DNA from: Caenorhabditis elegans
Lineage: Eukaryota > Nematoda > Chromadorea > Rhabditida > Rhabditidae
Direction: 5' to 3'
NCBI RefSeq assembly: GCF_000002985.6
Contig: NC_003280.10
Span: forward strand, 13,016,501 to 13,080,500
Length of the DNA stretch: 64,000 nt
The translations under genes were made by a program, and so were the position numbers. Below, in pieces: positions 40,652 through 52,600 of the stretch; within the stretch, counting starts at the first letter, position 1, and each line of letters opens with the position of its first letter. The notes under the pieces are model-generated. The model was not told the DNA's origin. It saw only the letters and a program-made list of their open reading frames with translations, and ran no database searches.

Positions 40652-43600
40652 ATGGGACCCCCGCCTCCGCCTCCACCACCCCCTCTACTCCCATCCGTAA
40701 GTTGAACTGAAATTGCAAAAGAAAATTGGAAAATGTTCTGAAATTTTTTTAGGCCAAAAGTTTGAAAAAAAATCAATGGCGTGGGAGAGAGGTTTAAAAA
40801 TTATGTATGTTATCCATTACGGTAGCTCGATAAAACCCCCAAAAGCTCAGGGATTGTCAGAATTTCTTATTTCGATTTGATCTTCAAAAAGTGCGGGAGT
40901 TGAGACGCAGACATCTCATCTGATTTCGCAGATCTTGCTGACGTCACAATTTTTCTGAAAAAATTCCCGAATTTTTTGTAGATCACAATTTTTCCGAACA
41001 AAAAATTCCCGCATTTTTTGTAGATCACAATTTTTCCGAACAAAAAATCCCGCATTTTTTGTAGATCACAATTTTTCCGAACAAAAAATTCCCGCATTTT
41101 TTGTAGATCACAATTTTTCCGAACAAAAAATTCCCGCATTTTTGTAGATCAAACTGTAATGAGACATCCTGACATCACGTGGAAATAGACATTTCAAAAT
41201 TTAAAATCTTGGCTTTTTGGAGGCAGATGGGTTTAATTATCGTTAATTTATTTCTGAACTGCCGGCTCTTAGAGTCGTTCTGAATTCTATTTCACTTCCC
41301 ACGCTCTAGACAATACCCTTTCTATTAATTCAAAGCACATTTTGCATATGAAGGTAAACGATTTGCATACGGTAATTTATGTGCTCCTTCTAGCACCCCT
41401 GGGCATTTAATTATTCTCATTAATCACTTGAAAAACCATAAATTATTGCTAACCATAATCGTAGTGGCAAATTTTTTTTATCCAGCGGAAATGAGGGTTT
41501 TTTCGAAAAATAAAGAAAAAAATGACAGAATACATCCCCAATATACCATACATAACAGTAAAAAAAATTATAAAATTTTTGTAAATTTTTTATGATTTTT
41601 TTAAAATTTTGCAAAAATAATAAAAAGGGCCGAATGAAATTTAAATTCCCGCGCAACTGAGTGACGTCATTTTCGACATACCGTATATCTTCTATTAATA
41701 TGGCCTCCCTATTAGACTTGCACTCCCTATTAGTATTGCCCCTCGGAGACCTTCCGAAAATTAGTATTGCACTCCCTATTAGTCTTGCACTCTCTAATAG
41801 TCTTGCGTTAACTTTTTTGTATTGCAAACCCGTCTCGCTAATTTCAGGATTTCAACAACATTTTTGCCTATTTTGCAACAGTTTTCACATCATTTCTACG
41901 AGATTGAAGTTTTTGAAATTATATGAAAATCAAATTTTCAGAATTTTTACATATGATTCGAGCTTTTTCAGGAAAAAACTAGTAAGCTCAAAGTCAGAAA
42001 ATGTTCTGAAAATTAGTATTGCACTCCCTAATAGTCTTGCACTCCCTATTAGTATTGCAAGCGGGAAGACCATCGAAAAATAGTATTGCAGCTATATTAA
42101 TAGAAGAAATACGGTATTTGTGTTTTCCCGCTATATTAGTCTCCATTTTGGCCAATTTCAAAGTTTAATCCAATTTCAGAGTTTTGGCAATTTTCTTTGC
42201 AATTATATAGTTTTCTTTACGGAAAAATTTCTGAAAAATTGGAAAATTAAATATGTTTCAAATTATAAAATAAAGAAAAAAAATAAAGAAAAACCCAATT
42301 AGTTTGGGCGTGAATGAAAAATTAAAATTTTTTTTAAATTTTAAACAGTTATAATCGGTATATTAGGACAGTATTCTGTCATTTAAAGCAAAAAATCTAC
42401 CGACCTTTAATTAAAAAAATTGTTTTCCTCAAATTTGGCAGATTTGGTTAGTTTGAAAAATTTTACAACTTTGAGAGCCTATAACTCAGTTGTCGTTTGC
42501 TCTACTCAAAAATTGTCAACTGTCAAAATGTTTTTTAGTTCTTTTTCTACATTTTTTAGTTTGACAATTATTGGTATCTTGAAAAAGAACCAAGATATAG
42601 CGTTTCAAAGTAATGTAGTCGGGTGAAACTAAAATATGAAATGTGATATGATCTTATATAACTATTTACTTCCAAAAGTAAGAAATTAACTTCTAGGGAG
42701 AGATACTACCATCTCGCAAATGGAAGACAGAGGATGCACCACGACGTAACAACCATCCCGCACCTGCGCCGCCCAAGCCGTCCCGTCCCACAGTGGACGC
42801 TTCGGCACTACAGCACGCCGCAGCACGTCTGCGTAAGACCGGCTACAACGAACCGGTTCGAGGTGACGTCGAGAATCTATCCGATGGACGATTGGACCGA
42901 CCGCATCAACAATTGCCTGACGGAGATCGGACGTATCGCGCGAACCTCCAACAATTGGCTCAGCCGAAAACCAGAGCAGAGGTGAGAGGGTTTTTAGAGA
43001 GGTTGCAGCCGACAACTCCCGGGCTGATGCGTCATTAAAATTCTGATAATTTTCAGATTCCTTCTCCGCCCACTTATTCCAACCAACCTCGTCCGCTCGG
43101 CGACTTTCATCGAGACCCCAATGCGTTAAGCCAATTCCAGGTACTACATTCCATCGGTCCTCATAAAAAAATCAAAAACTTTCCAGCAATCCCGAGAGGC
43201 TCTTCTATCAAGTACTTCCCCAACTTCAAACTATAGCCCAATCAATAAATTCTCATCATCCACTCTAACTCAATACGCAAACAAGTCCCCGTCGCCTCCA
43301 TCATTTGGTAATAGTAATAGTGAGGCAACTTATGTGTCTCCATATTCTTCTAAACACTCATATCCTACAAACTTCCGAAGCTATCACAAGGACGACGATT
43401 ATTTTAATAACACGGCAACTACGGCAACCACCACAACATCAAGCAATAGCTTAAACGAGAACAATAATTCGAATAAATATGGCAATAAGGAGACGGTTCT
43501 TCAGTGGTCGGAGCCCTACGATCCAAGGTAATTATTTTTTAGTTGTTGGAAAATTAACACTTTATGGTTAGCGCCCGACATTTTATGTATAGCGGCCGAC

Positions 43601-46600
43601 ACCTCATAGGTACCAGCCGACACCTCACAGGTATTTGGCCAAGAGGCTGACATTTAACGGGTATCTTTTGACAACTTGTGAGATGCGCTCGACACCTTAC
43701 AGTTAGCGGCCGACACCTCGTGAGTTGCGGCTAGCATTGCATGTACAGCGACCGAATGGTTCTTAGGCCAATATCTGTGTGTTGGCCGACTGGGTTTTAG
43801 TCTACCTCGATTGAGTAATAGCCGACACTTCACTGGCATTGTTTGAAGCCTTATGAGAAGCAGCCGACATCTTGCGGGTAGCGGCTGATATTTTATAGAT
43901 ACAGACTGAATTCCATAGGATGTGCCAGAACCTAATAGGTAACACTACCTAATGGGTAGCAGCCGACAACTCACGGGATTTTTCAGCCAAATATCTTATT
44001 ACACACTTTAACAGTGGCGACCGATGCCTTATTGACAGCAGCCGGCCCCTCACGGGATTTCAGCCACTGCTTTATATTTAGCGGCTGACAGGGGTGGAAG
44101 CCATCCTAATTCTTCGAATTTTCAGTAAAATCCGCCGCTCACAGTCCCCAATCCGCAACGCTCGAGAAATGATCCACGAGTACTCGACAACGAACTACGT
44201 CACAGAAGTCCAGCAACCACCTCCACCACCACCAGATCTTTATCAACGAATGACTCAAGCAAGAACTTTCCTCCAGAATTCCCTGGCAAAGCAGCTACGC
44301 GACGAGGGGCTCACCGAGTCACAAAAAGCCGCGAACCGTAATCAGACAGGTGCTCTGAGCGCGTCTTCTTCGATTCCCTTCGATGCGTCGCAAATTGTCA
44401 AGGTTAGTTGTCATCGTCGTAGTTTTGTGTTCTCATTGTTAGTTCCAAAAGAAGAAGCATCTAGAGTGGATAGACTCTTCAATCAAATCGAGATAAGTCC
44501 ATGTCCATTCAATTCAGAAGGGGGGAAAGAAGTGGAGAGGATGGGGAGACAAAAACGGGAGGCCTTGATTGATGAGAGCGTTTATTTGTGTGCTCTGCTT
44601 CTAGTGAAAGAGATTTGTTTAGTTTAAGCGAATGATCAATGATTACTGAAAATTTAAGAACCTTTGAAACCTTAAAAAATGGATTTGAAGAATTCGATTA
44701 TCTTTCAACTGTTGAAAACCCAAAATAGATTTCCACGGGCGGCCAGATAAAAAATACCAACTGGAAAAATGTTGAAACCCCTAAAGCCAGAAAAAGCGTC
44801 TAAAAATTATCGAAAATGGATCTCGCAAGACAGATTTGAAAATTGAAAATTTGAATTTTCAGCTGTGAATCCGAGTTATAAGCTTTCAATTTTGCCGCAG
44901 GTTTTTGGTTTCTGTGAGGTCACTGCTTTTTTGAATCCAAGGGAACTTGATTTACGAGCATATCCTATTGGTTCCACCGTTTTGCCGGATTGGGTGGAGC
45001 TTTTTGGGCTTTTTTTTTAGTTTTCAGGGAAAATACATATTCTGTTTTGATTTTGAGTCACTATAAAACTTTCAATAATAATTTCTTTAAAACTCAACAT
45101 TATGAACTGGTAGCTAAAGTTGCCTGCTGTCTTGAAAACATCAAAATTAGAAACAAGGTGCATCGAGGAGCCTCAAAAACGGCGATTTTTGCCTTTCATT
45201 TTTAACTTTTTTTATTAGACAAGAAGCTGTTCGCCTACAAGGCCATCACATAGGCACGTAGACATGTAGCTACGTAGGTACGTAGGCACATAGGCACGTA
45301 GGCACGTAGGCACGTAGGCACGTAGGCACGTAGGCACGTAGGCACATAGGCACGTAGGCACGTAGGCACGTAGGCACGTAGGCACGTAGGCACGTAGGCA
45401 CGTAATTCCAATTTCAAATTTGATTACCTTTCCCTGAGCCTCTCCCCCAAATCCCTGAAACTCTTTTCACTATCAACCTAAGAAACCTTTACGCAACGAT
45501 GGGTGCCCCCAATCTTTTCTCGATTTTCTGGTTGAATACCTCCCTTCCGTCCGCTTCTTTTCCCTTCTTCTTTCCAATTTTTTTCCAATTTCAATTGACA
45601 ATGTCCGGCGGCCTCTCGTGCTCCAATTTCATCGCCACTTCTCCTTGTCGAGAAAAAAAATTGAAATGCATACACACACACATTCTTTCAACACGTTTTC
45701 CGGAGCCAATATACTTTTTTTTTCACGTACTTCTACTTTTTTTCTTAAGCTTCTGTGCTCTCCTGGCGACAACCGGGGGGAGAATCGATTGTTGTCTCCG
45801 CCCGAGCATTCTCCTTAACTTTTGCTCTTTTCCCTGTTGTTCTCCGCCCGCCAGAAGCCAGGCGACTCCTTGTTATTTCTGACATACATGCTCACACCAT
45901 AATTATGCAAAGATGCGTCTTTTGGTGTGCTCCGCGGCTCCGCGAGCTTGAATGTTTCACGACTTGCTTTCTTTTTTCCAATGTGTTTTTTTTCGCAACA
46001 AACAAAATGTGGCTGTGCCTTTGAAGGAGGGAAAAGTTGAAACAAAATTGGAAAAAAACGCGGATGAGGAGAAGCAGGAAATTTGAGAATGTATTAGTTG
46101 CGGAGAGCAGATAGGAGTAGAAGGACACATGTTTTTTTTTGTGGTCAATTTGAATTTAAATTCAATTTTCGTGTAAATTGATTTTGTTCTTAAATACATT
46201 TAATTAAGTCTTGTGCTCCAAGAGCACCTGTTTTCAGGCATTTTTGTGTTTTTTTTTGTAAAAAAAAAACGACTTTTTACAATGAAATTTTCGATTAAAA
46301 AATGCTGTGTTTGGAAATTAAATTCTTGAATTTACAATTACCTATAGGCTTAGAAACTCACGGAATTCTGGCTTCCCTCATAAATTGAAATGGAAGAGTT
46401 TTCCGAACTAGGTCATTTTGGTTCGGCCATATCTGGGGTAGATTTACGGCGCGTCGCGGCTCGATTTTAGTTGTAAAAATAAATGCATTTGTCCGTGTGG
46501 AGTACACGATTTTCCCACGCGTTGTCCGGCAGGCGATTATCAATGGAGCGCGAAAAATGCAATGAGGAAAGCTAGAACCCCGTGCGGAACTTTTAAGGTA

Positions 46601-49600
46601 AAGTCGGGCGTTTTGTGGCCTAGAAAAAGAGAAAATTCGGCCACGGTCGAAAAAAATTTGTTTTTTTTTTGAAAAATCGGCTTCAAGTTGCGACCAACTT
46701 TCAGACAACTCAAAAATAAAATTTAAGTGGCTCTGACGGCGGCCTAGAAAAACCTAAAACTCGGCCATTGTGCTTTTTTAAGATTTTTTATAAGTTTTTT
46801 ATGGAAACATGCAAAAATTTATATAAATTAACGTCTAACAAATTTGAAATCGGTTTTTTTATTAAAAAATGCTCTGTCTTACAAGTCGACGTAAATGAAA
46901 CTTACGCCTGGTATGTAGATTTAAAAAAATTTCAGACTACCTATACAAAAGAAACACCTAAGCATTTTTCATTCAGGCAAGCAGGCAGGCGGGCAGGCAT
47001 GAGTTAGACTTTTCAATTTCTGAGAGAAAAAACCGACCATATATTTTTCTGAACATAAACACAAACCATCTCAAAACAATTAATCATTTTAATGATTCAG
47101 AATTCCCCCTTTTCCGCCCAAAAAAAGGAACCCCATTTTTCTTATTTTTCATCGTTCCTTCCCGGCCGCCCGTTTCCATCATCTCCAACTTTTATGTTTT
47201 TGTTTCTTTCCCCGCCGCGCTTCGTTCCCCGCAGAAGGCCACAGAGCTCGATTTCATTTTTTTTTCGGTCCACAAACATCAAAACATATGCATTGGAGGG
47301 GGAGAAGGGGGGGGGGGAGGACTGCAAAGGGATAGGAATTTCTGTTCATCAATATTTTTTTTCAAATTAAAAAAAATGGAGGAAAGAAAAAAATTAATCA
47401 TGTAACAATTGCTGGGTATAATTTGGTGGCTCCATGCTCCCCGGAGCCAACACGTCAAGTCGGCCTTTTCCTGCTCCAAAAGTCCTTTTTTCTTCATTCT
47501 TCCTTCTCGTTTTTTCCTCTTCCTCCTTCTATTTTTGGCATGGTGGAAACGAAACGAAACTAGATGAAAAATTGGTAGTGCTCAGTGAGCACCAGCAACC
47601 AACGTCAAAAGTTTTGGTGAATTTAGGTTGAATTTTTTTTACGAAACTTGCGAGAGAGAGAGAGATGGCTCCGCAAGATTAGGAAGAAGCTCGGGTTGGA
47701 GCTTTTTTCGGGAAAAAAGAGCAAAATTATAGAAAAAAAAAGTTCTAACAACTTCAGCAAGTTTTGATAGTAGTTGCCATGTCTTTGGTAGGCAGGTAAA
47801 TTTTCAGGCGTGCCTATTTCCTGAATTTTGATATGACCCCCGCTGCTTGGTGCTTGTAGATTTCCGCGCTTCAGCTAACTGTTGGAAGTTCCATCAACTA
47901 GGCAAGCATACACCTGTAGGTCGCCTTTAAGGCAGGTAGGCAGGCTTTCTACGTAGGTATATTTGCACCCAAAACCTTCTAAGACTTTTTCCGTTACTTA
48001 GTAAACCGTTGGAAGTTCCACCTACTTTGGTCGTAGGCAAGCACGAAAATCTAAGGCACCTATAGGCCGCCTTAAAGGCAGGTAGGTAGGCAGGCTTTCT
48101 ACGAACACATGTTTGAATCTGTATTGTCCAAAATAGGTAAAAGTTGCAGAAAAAAACATAGTTCCGGCTAACATCTCCTGCAAGATTCAGAAAATTTTTT
48201 TGGAAAAAAAACCAAATTTTACTGGGGTACTGTAGCCTTCATAACTTAGCTCAACTCACGGCTTGATCTTCATAGAGCTACCTATTTGGAGCATTTGGAG
48301 CATTTTCAGATTTATTTTTTTTGTCCTAAAGTTCTCTGCTTACAATTTTTTTTTTCTCAAAATTCCTTAAAACACATATTTCCAGAACTCTTACAACGGC
48401 GATGAGGTGGATCATCTGGTGCATCAGATGAGAACAAAGCTGAATCAGCCAGCAGACACCTCACCAAGCATCGTACAGTACCCCCGACGCCAGGCACCGG
48501 ACTCGTCGCGAGCAAATTACTCGGCAACTACTTCCACGTCTTTCTCCTCCTCCACAACACGCAAAATCATGAATATCAGTGGGTTTTTCTTCTTTTTCTT
48601 TTCTTTTTCTTTTCTTTTTCTTGTCTTTCTTTATTTCTCCCCCCGATGGGCTTCTCAACTTCCTGTCGGCTCGTTACATATTCATTGTGTTCTGACTTGT
48701 TTAAAGCTTTTTCGAGTGCACATGCGGCGCAGGGATCATAGTTTATGAAGAAGGGGGGCACGACTCCCGGGGATGCACTGCATATATACTTTGAAAACAA
48801 AAAAAACAAAACAAAAAAAAAGAAAATCTCCCCTTCCTTCCATCTTCCTATCACGAAAAACGTTTTGTTTTGATTTTTCACGTTTTCCTCCTCTCCTCTC
48901 CACTCCGCAATGACGTAGGCTGCCCGGGGTCCCGCGAGAGATGGAAAAGAAGAAGAAGAAGTGAAAACTATGACACGTGTGTGATTCGAACAAGCAAGTA
49001 ATGAAAAATGACACTCCGTCAGACCAAAATATTTTTTTTTTCGAAACCAGTTGAACTACTTGTAAATCACAAATAAAAGTTGAAATCTAGAAATTCAGAA
49101 ATCAAAAAATCACGAGCCCGCCCGCGTTCATGTTCATCAGCGGGATACTTGGGCTCCCTGGAGACCCGGCTTACACTTTTTGCCATCCTTTTTTCTGACG
49201 ATGTGCGAATTATGGCGTTCTGAAGCAAGGCGATGTCATAGAGTTTGGGAGAAAAAGGACAAGTGAGGGCTTGGAGGGTTCGCAGGCACGTAGGCACATA
49301 GGTACCTAGGCACGTAGGCACATGGGTACCTAGGCACCTAGGCACCTAGGCCTATAATTTCAATTTCAAACTCCCCCAAATCCCTGAAACTCTTTTCACT
49401 ATCAACCTAAGAAACCTTTACGCAACTGTAATTGTTAAATTAGAAAGGTTGGGATTTTTGTTTTTTTTTTTCGGAAAATATTGTTAGTTGACAGCTTTTT
49501 AATTTAAAACAAGTTTGAGTTTTGCAATTTTTGGAAATTAAAAAAAAAAATTTCAAAAAAATCTCACAGCTTTTTGGCTTTTTCACAAGGCTTTGTAACT

Positions 49601-52600
49601 CTAGAAACAAGCTACTTTCTGGAAAGCTTGTAGGATCCTATTGTAGTTTGGAAGTTTAATATTATAGGTTGACCTTTTTGGATTTTTACAAACTTGGCAA
49701 AACTTGATAATTTTCTAAACCTTTCAATAGAGCTTCCAAAAAGCGCCTATTTTAGGCAAATATTGTTTTTAGACGTGCATGCCTGCATTCTGCCTACTAT
49801 CAATCTCGTGGTGTCACAGTGTCTCATTTCGGCTTGATCTACGTAGATCTACAAAAAATGGGCGGAGAAGAGACGTAGACTTCTCAACTGATTTCGCATG
49901 GTTAAGAACGTGCTGACGTCACATTTTTTGGGCAAAAAATTCCCGCATTTTTTGTAGATCAAACCGTAATGGGTTAGCCTGACACCATGTGCCAATATTA
50001 TTTGCTTCGAAAAACGAGGCTTTTTTTGATGTAGTTAATTCAGCGCATTTTGGAACACTTTCTGCAAACTGAAACTATGTAGTTTCCGGTTCCTAGGAAG
50101 GTAGACCTAATTGTAGGCGTGCCAGCCTACTGCCTACTTTCTGAATAAGTTCTAGAACTCTGATGTTTGCAGGACCGGTTGCAAAGATTTCGAGGCAGGC
50201 ATAGGTCGCCTTTTTGTTATTTGCTCAGCTTCTCCTAGCTCTGCCACAGTGTGGTCAAATAATTTATGGTTACCGAACTTTGCACATCCCCTTCAATTTC
50301 TTTCCAAAACAATAACAATTTGTGGTAGGCGTTCACGTCCATTGATATCTTTTTTTTCATCTCTTTCAAATTGCCATCCCTCTTCTCTCTCGCATGTCTA
50401 CTCAAACTTCCCAACAACCTATGGCAAGACAAATAGTGCTGAACCGAAAATAAATGACACCCAAGAGCGCGCACACCGAAGTGATCAGAGCAACCGAGAG
50501 CAACTGTTGGAAGGGAGACTACGGTTGCCCCGTGCTCTCTTGCTCCGGCGGGCTCCGCCGCCGCGCCCTCCTACTCGTTTTTGCCCCACTCGTTTCTCCC
50601 CAGCTGCTGCTCCTGTGCTCCAGCAGCACATCGTCCATCCATCCTCTATCAGCAGCTTCTTCTTCTACTTCTTCTACTTCTGCTTCTTCTTGGTTTTCTC
50701 TACTTTTTCGGTGGGCGGTCCGGTCCCCCCTCCAGTTTCCCAACTATCTGCCATTTTTGGGAGGAGAGAAACCACGCCTTCTTATTCTTCACGATTTTTC
50801 CCTTTTTCCCTTTCGTCTAAAGTTTCTTTTACTACATATTCTCTGTTTTTTTTCTGGGTTCTGAACTTGTTTTGAACTATGGCGGATCAAGAAGGTTCGT
50901 TTTTTTTTCGAAGCTGAAAATTTGTGTTTAGAGAATTTAAATTATCCCCCAGAACTTTTTCTAAAATGCTATGTGCCCACCGTTGTAATGCAACATGTGT
51001 CCCCCTAGGCAAATCATCAACCTAGGAAGAATCCTGCCTACCTACCAGGCCTCCAACCGTGCCTACCAAGATCACTCCTAATAAAAAGTGTCCCTAATAG
51101 TGTGTACCATGTGTCCCCCTAGGTAGATCATCAACATGGGAAAAATCCTGCCTACCTACGTACCTGCCTGCCTGCCTACAAGGCCACCAACGCTTGCTTT
51201 GTTTCTCCTGCTAAAATGAGCATTCTGTTTGCCTTTGAATCAAACCTTTTCAACTCTACAAGGTGCTTCTACAAACTAGCTTAGCAAGGTAGGTTCCTAG
51301 GTAGGCACCTAGGCAGGTACCTAGGCAGGCGCCTAGGTCTCCAACTGTGCCTACCAAAATCACTCCAAGTAAAAAGTGCAATAACATGTGTCGAGAAACA
51401 TGCCCTACAATATTTACAAGACTAATCCAAAGTTTACTCTTTGAATTTCTTCGCTTTTTTCTAACATTTTCTCGTACGCCTCCCATATGACACAACCCAC
51501 CCTCCGCTCTCAATAATAAACAATTTGCTTGGGGGGCAATAGTGAAACATTATGCGTCACTTTTTTTTTTGCTTCTTGGAAGATTGAAACAAAAAGAAGA
51601 AGCAACCGAAAAAGTAACAACACAAAAGGGGTACGGTAGCAGGATGGTTTTTGGTTTTAAAATGATATATTTTGGCGGGGAGCGGAGAGATCAAAAGTTT
51701 GTTAACATTTTGTTAGTTGGCACCTTTTTGATATGCCAAATAGCGGCCAAGATATATCAATTTGAAATAATCTTGACATAGGCCACTTCAAACAGCGATA
51801 TCTCGGCGAGCTTTGGAGATATTGAAAAATTGTCAACTGACAAAATATTGCAAATTAAATTATCTATATTTTGCCAGTTGACAACTTTTTAAAAGAATCA
51901 ATTCCTGCAGAGATATGAGCATTTGCATCAACGCTGTAGAAGTTTTTGACATTTACCAACTGCAACAAAAATACACCCAATTTCTATGTGTTGTTATTTT
52001 ATTTCTTTAATTAAAAAAAAAAAAACAGCAATCCAATTTATAGCCAATTCTAGATCATAAAGCGTCTCCAGTGCCTGGTTTATTTTGTCTAGAGAGGCAC
52101 AACCAGAAAAACAATCAACAAAGCTACAAAAAACCACCCCTCTTCTTTCCAAGCGTCTAATTTAAAATAAAAAGGGGACAAGAAAAAAAAGAAAATAGTT
52201 TTTTGTGGAATAAAAATAATTGTAAATCCAAATTTCCAGATATCTGCGTTGGTTGTGGCAAAGAGATCACCGGAGACCAGCCAGGATGCAATGCAATGAA
52301 TCAGATCTTCCACGTGGATTGCTTCAAATGTGGTCAGTGCTCGAAGACACTTGCCGGCGCCTCCTTCTACAATATCGATGATAAGCCGACATGTGAAGGC
52401 TGCTATCAGGTACGTGAACTTTGAGTACTTGGGCTCTGCGAGCCCAGTGCCCTCTGGCTCGAGGAGCAAGATAAGTTGGTCCCTGGAGACGATTAGTTCG
52501 TTTTTTTTTCCAGAACTCACTGGAGAAGTGTACCGCGTGCAACCGAGCGATCAGTGACAAACTTTTGAGAGCCTGTGGAGGGGTCTACCATGTGAACTGC

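Larger units (their letters stand above)
40468..43129 (+). other. Alternative reading frame overlapping the start of zyx-1
   Basis: An ATG at 40468 (MSYLSPLPHYPSQS), just after a possible acceptor ending at 40452, is followed by a donor at 40509. Spliced to 40595-40696, 42697-42981 and 43057, this frame stays open for 166 codons to a TAA at 43127. It is shifted by one base from the zyx-1 frame, which starts at 40652. The overlap is about 134 codons. It reads, for example, RARSFSTIPDSASATDLW and RIYPMDDWTDRINNCL. Either it encodes a second protein, or it is an overlapping upstream frame limiting zyx-1 translation, or it is chance in stop-poor sequence. Exon use is inferred only from splice signals. 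Confidence 0.4.
44403..48385. other. 4 kb zyx-1 intron
   Basis: Between the exons ending at 44402 and starting at 48386 I see no exon that fits in phase. It contains the 8-base minisatellite, a family B repeat, CTAGAAAAAGAGAAAATTCGGCC-type repeat pieces near 46610-46760 and GTAGGCAGGC stretches near 47790-48100. Pyrimidine-rich tracts near 45490-45900 and 47090-47230 give open frames that are not genes. Confidence 0.55.

Noticed and set aside
50454..50864. Ser/Pro-rich frames upstream of the short zyx-1 start
   Set aside because: Three frames are open in the same CT-rich stretch and none joins the LIM exons in phase.
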